Source of the DNA: Deinococcus yavapaiensis KR-236
Lineage (GTDB): Bacteria; Deinococcota; Deinococci; Deinococcales; Deinococcaceae
Direction of reading: 5' to 3'
Length of the DNA stretch: 64,000 nt
Assembly (NCBI RefSeq): GCF_003217515.1
Contig: NZ_QJSX01000005.1
Span: 186,001-250,000 of the forward strand
In this document: positions 58,460-64,000 of the stretch, piece after piece
Layout of the letters: the number at the start of each line of letters is the position of its first letter
How positions within the stretch are numbered: the first letter of the stretch is position 1
The notes under the pieces: model-generated
Told to the model about the DNA's origin: nothing
The model's database searches: none
The model's input: only the letters and a program-made list of their open reading frames with translations
Translations under genes and position numbers: made by a program

Positions 58460-61326
58460 GGTCTCACCTTCAAAGCGAGCGTGACGATCTCCCAGGGACG
58501 CGCGTCGAGGGTGACGGCGCCGCCTTCGACGGCGAGATCCTCGACCAACGTCTCGGAGAGGTCCACGCGGCGCGCGGCGGCGAGGTGAGGCAAGCTCACG
58601 CTCGCTCGCTGCGATTCGGGCGTTTGGTTGACGAAGCGCACGATAAGGTCGTCGGACAATTCGGCCTCCTTGACGGTCGTGACGAGCACGCGGCCCTCGA
58701 CGTTCAAAAACTGCCCGACGGGCGGCAGCGACGCGTCGAGCGCGTGGAAGGCGTTGCGCAGCGGAATGACTTGCGAAATCACCGTGGCGGTGTGCAGGGG
58801 CGACGCGAAGTCGTGCGCTTCCCTCCACGCGTTCGCGTCCGCCCAGCTTCGCGCGTGCGGAACGAGGCTGTACTCGGCGAAGACGGGCCCGAGCATCTGC
58901 GCGTCCGGTACGGCGATCGTGGGACCCGCGCCGCCGACGCGCGTGAGGAAGTCTTCGCGCGAAAGGTAGCCGACGGCTCGCAGCACAGTGAGGTTGGCGG
59001 TGCCGTCGGGCGACACGCTGAATTCCGGCAGTCCCCGGTTGGCGATGGTGAGGCCGCGCCGTCCGTCCGTGACGCTCAGGAAGGTCGTTTGGGGATGCTC
59101 GTCCACGGCAGGTTCGGCGCTGCCGCGCTGGCCGTTCGGAAGGGCGGTGGGGCGGTCGACGACGCCGTACGGCGTCTCGGCGCTCGACACGGCGACGGGC
59201 GCGCCGAGCGGAAAGTGCGCGCGCAGGCGGTGGTCTTTCGCGGTGTTGTCGAAGTGCGCCTTGAGGTCGACGCGCTTGACACCCGCGTGAAGCGTGACGT
59301 CGTGATGCAACGTGAACGCGACCTTCTCGGTCGAGCGGCTTTGTCGGTCGTTCGAGAGGCCGCCGGGAAGGCTCAGGGACCACGTGACGCGCAAGGTGGC
59401 GGAGGCGGGACCGACTTCGACCCAGCCGACGCTGGGCTGGACGCGGCTCGTGGAGAAGATTTGGTCGCCGAGGGGCCAGGCGTAGTTGTACGTGTCGCCG
59501 TTGTCGCCGCCGTCGGTGAACGAGCCGAGGCGTTCGTACGTTTCGCCGGTCGTCTTGTCGTGCAAGTCGAAGGTGCCGTCGTCGAAGTTCACGGTGACGC
59601 ACACGAACGCGTTTTCGAGGACGCCCGGCGCGATCAGGAGGTCGCTCGGGGCGGTGTCGCCCTTGTCGAGGGCGACGTTGCCGAGCACGCCGTAAGGGCG
59701 CACGCGCACGTCGGGACGGCGCTTGTCGCGCCGACGCAGGGCGTACGCGCGGTAGCCGAGCCCCGGCACGTCCTTCGCGACGAAGCGCACCTCGGTGAAC
59801 TCGTTGTGGTCGTGCGAACGCGTGTAAGCGGTCCCAAGCCAGTCGAACGCCTCGGCCTTCTCCGTCTCGTGGTGCACGGTGCGCGTTTGAAACGGCACCT
59901 CGTTGCCTTCATGGTCGGTCAGCGCCCACGTGTCGGGCGAGACTTCCAGGTACCCGTTGATCAGGACGGTCGCGAGGTCGGCGCGCGTCCAGTTGAGAGG
60001 GTTGAAGACGCTGATCGGGAGGCTTCCCGGCGCGAAGCTCGTGTCGACGCGTGAGGCGAGGGCTTCGTGCGCGTCGCTCGCGAGAAGATCGGCGATCTGG
60101 TTCGCTTCGTCGAAGCGCGTGATCATCTCGCGGTGCACCTGGTCGATAGAGCAGCCGCAGATGGAGTCGTGCGGGTGGTTCTCGATGAGGCGCTCCCACG
60201 CGGTCCACAGGTAGTCGCGCTCGTACGACTCGCCGTGCAGGGACGCGAAGGCCTGCAAAGGCTCCGCGAAGCGCTCCAGCGCCGTTTGCGCTTCGTAGTT
60301 GCGACGCTTGAGGTACAGGCGCGCGCTGAACACGCCGGGCAGGAGGTGCGCCTTGCGGCCGAAGGCGCGTCCCTCGCCGTGCCACTCGACCGTGACGCGG
60401 TCCGATTGGGCTTTCACGTCTTCGACGAAGGCGTCGAGGGAACTCACCTCGTACGTGAAGCCTTCGTTCCCGACGGCCTCGTTGATGCCCTTGAGCAAAG
60501 TCGGAAGGCGCGGATCGACGGGCAGGTGGTCGCCGCCCATCGGTTCGAGGATGACGTCCGTCGCGGCGTACTTCTTGAGGTAGTTCAGCGTGCGCCGCGC
60601 GCGCCCGATCGTTTGGTCGTGCGTGGCGGTCTCGTCGCCGGGGCTCACCTTGTAGTGGCTGCGGTAGTACTCGAGCGGCAGTTGCACGCCGAGGACGCGC
60701 GTGCCGTCGAGCGCCGTCCACCAGAACTCGGACGTGATGCGGTTGGGAAAGCGTGCGTCGCGCGCGCGGGGCAGCAGGTACGAGTCGCGCCCGACGTCCC
60801 CCTCGCCTTCCTCGCCGCCGAGGGGCGGCGCGCCGAACCCGCGCCACACGATGGCCGAGTCGATGCCGAAGCCCGACAGGATCTGCGGCATCTGCGCGAG
60901 GTGTCCGAACGAGTCGGGCAGGTAACCGACGCGGCTCGTCGGCACGTCGAGTTCACGGGCCGTGCGCTCGGCGAGCAGCAGGTTGCGAACGGTCGCCTCG
61001 CCGCTCACGAGGAACTCGTCGGGCAGGATGTGCCACGGCCCGACGAAGAGGCGACCTTCGCGGATGTGCCGAGCGACGCGCTCGCGTTGAGCGGGACGCA
61101 CCTGCAGGTAGTCTTTGAGCACGATCGTCTGCCCGTCGAGCACGAAGCAGTTGAGGCCCGCGTCTCCTTCGAGGGTGTCGAGGATGCGGTCGATCGTGCG
61201 GACGAGGCGAAAGCGAAAGCGTTCCTTCGTGCTCCACCACTCGCGGTCCCAGTGGGTGTGGTGGTACATGTGCACTTTGAAGGTGCGTTCGTGCCGCGTT
61301 TCGGGACGCTCGGAGCGGATCGTCAC
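58456..61326 (-). CDS. GH38 alpha-mannosidase, operon gene 2
   Basis: The protein has 956 residues. HMYHHTHWDREWW at 19-31 provides zinc His and Asp. Asp138 in GYLPDSFGHLAQMPQIL is the nucleophile. ENHPHDSICGCSIDQVHREM is the conserved middle segment with zinc ligands, and the C-terminal beta domains follow (FTLHHDVTLHAGVKRVDLKAHFDN). It removes alpha-linked mannose and has no signal peptide, so it acts on imported oligosaccharides. All catalytic motifs are intact. GTG start overlaps the alpha-galactosidase stop by four bases. Confidence 0.92.
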   Translation of the reverse strand: MTIRSERPETRHERTFKVHMYHHTHWDREWWSTKERFRFRLVRTIDRILDTLEGDAGLNCFVLDGQTIVLKDYLQVRPAQRERVARHIREGRLFVGPWHILPDEFLVSGEATVRNLLLAERTARELDVPTSRVGYLPDSFGHLAQMPQILSGFGIDSAIVWRGFGAPPLGGEEGEGDVGRDSYLLPRARDARFPNRITSEFWWTALDGTRVLGVQLPLEYYRSHYKVSPGDETATHDQTIGRARRTLNYLKKYAATDVILEPMGGDHLPVDPRLPTLLKGINEAVGNEGFTYEVSSLDAFVEDVKAQSDRVTVEWHGEGRAFGRKAHLLPGVFSARLYLKRRNYEAQTALERFAEPLQAFASLHGESYERDYLWTAWERLIENHPHDSICGCSIDQVHREMITRFDEANQIADLLASDAHEALASRVDTSFAPGSLPISVFNPLNWTRADLATVLINGYLEVSPDTWALTDHEGNEVPFQTRTVHHETEKAEAFDWLGTAYTRSHDHNEFTEVRFVAKDVPGLGYRAYALRRRDKRRPDVRVRPYGVLGNVALDKGDTAPSDLLIAPGVLENAFVCVTVNFDDGTFDLHDKTTGETYERLGSFTDGGDNGDTYNYAWPLGDQIFSTSRVQPSVGWVEVGPASATLRVTWSLSLPGGLSNDRQSRSTEKVAFTLHHDVTLHAGVKRVDLKAHFDNTAKDHRLRAHFPLGAPVAVSSAETPYGVVDRPTALPNGQRGSAEPAVDEHPQTTFLSVTDGRRGLTIANRGLPEFSVSPDGTANLTVLRAVGYLSREDFLTRVGGAGPTIAVPDAQMLGPVFAEYSLVPHARSWADANAWREAHDFASPLHTATVISQVIPLRNAFHALDASLPPVGQFLNVEGRVLVTTVKEAELSDDLIVRFVNQTPESQRASVSLPHLAAARRVDLSETLVEDLAVEGGAVTLDARPWEIVTLALKVRP

Positions 61327-63173
61327 GAGTTGTTCCTCTGGGTGTGCGCGCCCCACACGGCCCGCACGAAGTCGTAGTCGGCCTCGGTGAGCTCCTCGCC
61401 GTCACCGTCGACGTGCGTGGCGAAGTAAAGGCTGGGGATGCCGAGGTGGGGTTGCAGGGCGACGTACGCGCGCCACGCCTTGATGCTCGGCATCGGCCAG
61501 TTGTCCGTGTCGATGAGGTGCGCGGGCAGGGCGGCGCGCGTGACCTTGGCGCGGTGCGTCATCTGCTCGTTGACGTCGGCGGCCATGTTGACGTCGTTGA
61601 GGCGGATCATGTCCGTGACGTTGGAGAAGACGGGGTGCGGCGTGTGCGTCATGACGAGCGCGTCGGGCTTGCACGCCTTGGCTTCGGTGTACAAGATCTC
61701 CAGCAGGCGGTGCAGGAGGTGGATGCCCCAAGCGTCGCCGTGCCGCTTGAGGCTGGGCCCGCTCGGCGTGCGCGCGGAAAAGTCGACCTTGAAGCCGTCC
61801 GCGTCGTAATCGAGCAGCATGCGGCGCACGGCGCCGCGCAAGATCGCTTCGTAGACGGGGCTGGTGGGATCGGCGGCGATGGGCTCGCCGAGGTCGTCGA
61901 GAATGCACGCTTCGGGCGGCAGGCCTTCGCAGTCCCAAGCTTTCCACCACAGCAAGACCTTCTGCTGTCGAGCGTGCGCCGCGTCGATCCAGCCGCGCAA
62001 GTCGGGCCACTTCACGGGATCGACTTCGCAGTTACCGTAGGTGGCGCTCCACTTGTCGTCGAGCACGAGGACGCCGGGCGTGAGGCTGCGGACGCCGAGG
62101 GCGTGCAGGAAGTCGTCGTAGTTTTCCTGCGTGCAGTAGTCGGGCGCTTTGCCGCCATGCTTGTTGGCGAGGTGGCACTGCGCTCCCCAGCCGCATTGAA
62201 TGGGCGTGGACCACCACTCGGGCGTACGCTTCGGGGGACGCGAGGTGTAGCCGAGTTGCTCGTGGCGCTTGGCGTTCTCGGCGAGCGCTTCGTAGGGGCC
62301 TTCCACGAAGTTCAGGCGCAGGGTCGGCGTGCGGAAGGTGCCGTTGACGTGCGTTTGACCTTCATACGCGACGCGCAGCGAGAACGCGCTTTCGCACGCG
62401 TCGTAGTGAAACGCGGTGAAGTTGAGTTCTTCAACGGGCGCGACGATGGACATGGAAAGCCACGAGGGCTCGCCCTTCCACGCGGCGACGACGGCCTTCA
62501 CGGCGGCGGGCGTGCCGCCTTGGTCGGCGCCGAGGTGGCTGAGGGTGTCTTGGCTGGGGTCGGTCTTGACGGCGTACACGAGCGGCGCGGGCGTGAAGAA
62601 CCAGTGGCCCTTGCCGGGCAGGCTCGTTCCGAGGACGTCGATCGTCGAGGACTGCGAGGCGGGCAAGGTGCGCTGCTCTTTGTGGGTCGGCTCGGGGTTG
62701 AAGACGCTGGAGAAGTGGGCGCCGCTTTGGAAGAAGCCGCTTCCGTAGCGCAGGTGGCCGCTGTAATGTCCGCCGAAGAGGTGGACGTCCGTCAGCGCTC
62801 CTTGGCCTTCCACGGTGACGTTCATGTCGATGCCCGCGTCGTCGCACCTGAACTCCACCGTCTTACGCCGCCACACGCCGCCGCGCAAGTCGAAGCGCAG
62901 CACGACCGTGTCGCCGCGCTCCTCGATAATGGGGCCGGTGACTTTGGCCGTGGAGTCGAGGCCGAGGGTGGAGTGCAGACTCGGCGCGAGGAAGAGGTCC
63001 GCGACGAGCAGGCCTTGCACGTCGATGAGGCGCAGGTAGGGGCGAAGGTCGTCGTAGACGACTTGGTACGTAGACAGGCGCACGCGAAGGCGGGTGGTGC
63101 CTTGCTTGGTGGTTTCGCGTGAAATTCGGCTCGATTGAAGTCCTTGGTTTTGCTGTTCCTGGGTAGTCGTCAC
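61323..63173 (-). CDS. GH36/GH31-clan alpha-galactosidase-like enzyme, operon gene 1
   Basis: The protein has 616 residues and is the first gene of the run. A beta-sandwich N-terminal part (about 1-300) precedes a TIM barrel: VLVLDDKWSATYGNCEVDPVKWPDL, KVLLWWKAWDCEGLP, and DADGFKVDFSARTPSGPS with Asp464 as the likely nucleophile, as in GH36 (K-x-D). MIRLNDVNMAADV may hold the acid/base. It would release alpha-galactose or a similar residue. GTG 63173 is chosen for the GAAGGGA six bases upstream; a GTG at 63218 would add 15 residues. No signal peptide. Confidence 0.75.
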   Translation of the reverse strand: MTTTQEQQNQGLQSSRISRETTKQGTTRLRVRLSTYQVVYDDLRPYLRLIDVQGLLVADLFLAPSLHSTLGLDSTAKVTGPIIEERGDTVVLRFDLRGGVWRRKTVEFRCDDAGIDMNVTVEGQGALTDVHLFGGHYSGHLRYGSGFFQSGAHFSSVFNPEPTHKEQRTLPASQSSTIDVLGTSLPGKGHWFFTPAPLVYAVKTDPSQDTLSHLGADQGGTPAAVKAVVAAWKGEPSWLSMSIVAPVEELNFTAFHYDACESAFSLRVAYEGQTHVNGTFRTPTLRLNFVEGPYEALAENAKRHEQLGYTSRPPKRTPEWWSTPIQCGWGAQCHLANKHGGKAPDYCTQENYDDFLHALGVRSLTPGVLVLDDKWSATYGNCEVDPVKWPDLRGWIDAAHARQQKVLLWWKAWDCEGLPPEACILDDLGEPIAADPTSPVYEAILRGAVRRMLLDYDADGFKVDFSARTPSGPSLKRHGDAWGIHLLHRLLEILYTEAKACKPDALVMTHTPHPVFSNVTDMIRLNDVNMAADVNEQMTHRAKVTRAALPAHLIDTDNWPMPSIKAWRAYVALQPHLGIPSLYFATHVDGDGEELTEADYDFVRAVWGAHTQRNNS

Positions 63174-63265
63174 GATGGTCCCTTCGGGTCGTTCCTCTTG
63201 TATTAAGGCTGCCTTCACACTACCCTATTTCTTAAAGATATTAAATAACCTCGAGTGGGAGTGAC
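63174..63265. promoter_or_regulatory. Divergent promoter region of the glycan locus
   Basis: The 92-bp gap has an AT-rich core (63220-63248) unlike its surroundings, with a near-palindrome TTCTTAAAGA at 63228-63237. A TAGTGT on the minus strand (63217-63222) could be the -10 of the 16-gene run. It is the only intergenic space long enough to carry a shared control site for both directions. Confidence 0.5.
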
Positions 63266-64000
63266 ATGATCGACTTTCGAAGCAAAACCTTAACCGTTCA
63301 CCTCGTCGGTCACGCGCACATCGATCCAGTGTGGCTGTGGAATTGGCGCGAAGGCCACGAGACGGTCAAGGCGACCTTCCGCAGCGCCCTCGACCGTCTG
63401 CGCGAAAACCCCGACATGGTCTTCGTTCACTCCAGCGCCGCGCAGTACGCCTGGATGGAAGCCCATCCCAAGCTGCTCGCCGAAGTCAAGGACGCCGTGC
63501 AGCGCGGCCAATGGGAACCCGTCGGCGGCTGGTGGGTCGAGCCCGACGTCAACTTGCCCCACGGCGAAGCTCTCGCGCGCCAAGCCCTCATCGGACAGCG
63601 AACGCTCGAGCGACTCGTCGGCAAGCGCGCACGCGTCGGCTTTCTGCCCGACTCGTTCGGTCACCCGTCCACCTTGCCTCAGTTTCTCGTGGAGTCGGGC
63701 CTGAACGCCTTCGTCTTCATGCGGCCCAACGCGAACGAAATCGACTTGCCGTCGAACCTCTTCGTGTGGGAAGGCGCCGACGGCTCACGCATCTTGTCGG
63801 CGCGCGTGGAGTGCTACAACTCCAGTCCGCTGTGGATCGAGAGCAGCCTCAAGCGCAACCTCGATTGGCGCCCGCAGGAATTGGACGTGTGGCTGGGCCT
63901 CTTCGGCGTCGGCAACCACGGCGGCGGCCCCACGAAGCGCGCGATTCGGAATCTGCGCGACCTCAACGCCTCGCCCGAGTGGCCCGACTTGAAGATGAAC
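63266..64000 (+). CDS. GH38 alpha-mannosidase, 3' partial
   Basis: The frame is open to the window edge (245 codons seen). VGHAHIDPVWLWNWREG at 14-30 gives zinc His16 and Asp20, and FLPDSFGHPSTLPQF gives the nucleophile Asp129. WEPVGGWWVEPDVNLPHGEAL is a conserved substrate-site helix. It belongs to the D-P-V-W-L-W group, distinct from both GH38 genes of the opposite strand. GGGAG lies four bases before the ATG. The remainder lies beyond 64000. Confidence 0.92.
   Translation, partial: MIDFRSKTLTVHLVGHAHIDPVWLWNWREGHETVKATFRSALDRLRENPDMVFVHSSAAQYAWMEAHPKLLAEVKDAVQRGQWEPVGGWWVEPDVNLPHGEALARQALIGQRTLERLVGKRARVGFLPDSFGHPSTLPQFLVESGLNAFVFMRPNANEIDLPSNLFVWEGADGSRILSARVECYNSSPLWIESSLKRNLDWRPQELDVWLGLFGVGNHGGGPTKRAIRNLRDLNASPEWPDLKMN

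Overview
The window is GC-rich bacterial DNA that reads as a chromosome of the genus Deinococcus or a close relative. The genus is an inference. It rests on a CbiX-type protein with the C-terminal cysteine domain known from D. radiodurans DR2241, on the overall protein repertoire, and on many promoters of the leaderless type that is common in Deinococcus: a TANNNT -10 box ending 6-8 bases before the start codon. No rRNA, CRISPR array, insertion sequence or prophage was seen. No stretch over 300 bases lacks a feature; the longest gaps (about 190-290 bases) lie around 6301-6533, 7059-7251, 19222-19476, 21265-21459, 22135-22386, 31910-32168 and 32838-33130.

Positions 1-40.8 kb are mostly ordinary chromosome with short transcription units. 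They hold an HGSNAT-like acyltransferase end, a secreted transglutaminase-like protein, a NodB-type deacetylase, GNAT enzymes, DedA, a PIG-L deacetylase, an ArsR regulator, peptidases of families M20, M48, M3 (PepF), M28 and S8, a Gly/Gln-repeat protein, CbiX-DR2241, a tRNA-dihydrouridine synthase, ArgB, LepA, a Cu/Zn-SOD-like lipoprotein, tRNA-Leu(UAA), tmRNA, DprA, a nitroreductase, an aldo/keto reductase, a type III polyketide synthase with an isoprenylcysteine-type methyltransferase, an MFS transporter, an orphan response regulator, an aminotransferase, a formylglycine-generating-enzyme homologue, an OtnK-OtnC pair, a GH84-type enzyme and a secreted alpha-amylase.

Positions 40.8-63.2 kb (minus strand) form one very tight run of 16 genes. 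Thirteen of its fifteen junctions are 4-bp ATGA/GTGA overlaps, one is an 8-bp overlap and one is a 4-base gap. In transcription order it encodes a GH36-like alpha-galactosidase, a GH38 alpha-mannosidase, an Asp/Glu-racemase-like protein, a class II aldolase, a GH2 beta-mannosidase, a DUF624/YesL membrane protein, a long GH38-like protein, a sugar isomerase, a Gfo/Idh/MocA dehydrogenase, a tandem metallo-beta-lactamase-fold protein, a GH84-type enzyme, an (alpha/alpha)6-barrel glycosidase, a PfkB kinase, a ThuA-like protein, a second dehydrogenase and a second isomerase. A further GH38 enzyme starts divergently at 63266 and runs off the window. None of the glycosidases in the run has a signal peptide, so I infer cytosolic breakdown of imported mannose-, GlcNAc- and galactose-containing oligosaccharides, with sugar products entering central metabolism through oxidation, isomerisation, phosphorylation and aldol cleavage. 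No transporter or regulator for the locus lies inside the window.

Start codons were chosen from Shine-Dalgarno spacing, stop/start overlaps or the leaderless rule, and often lie inside the longest possible reading frame.
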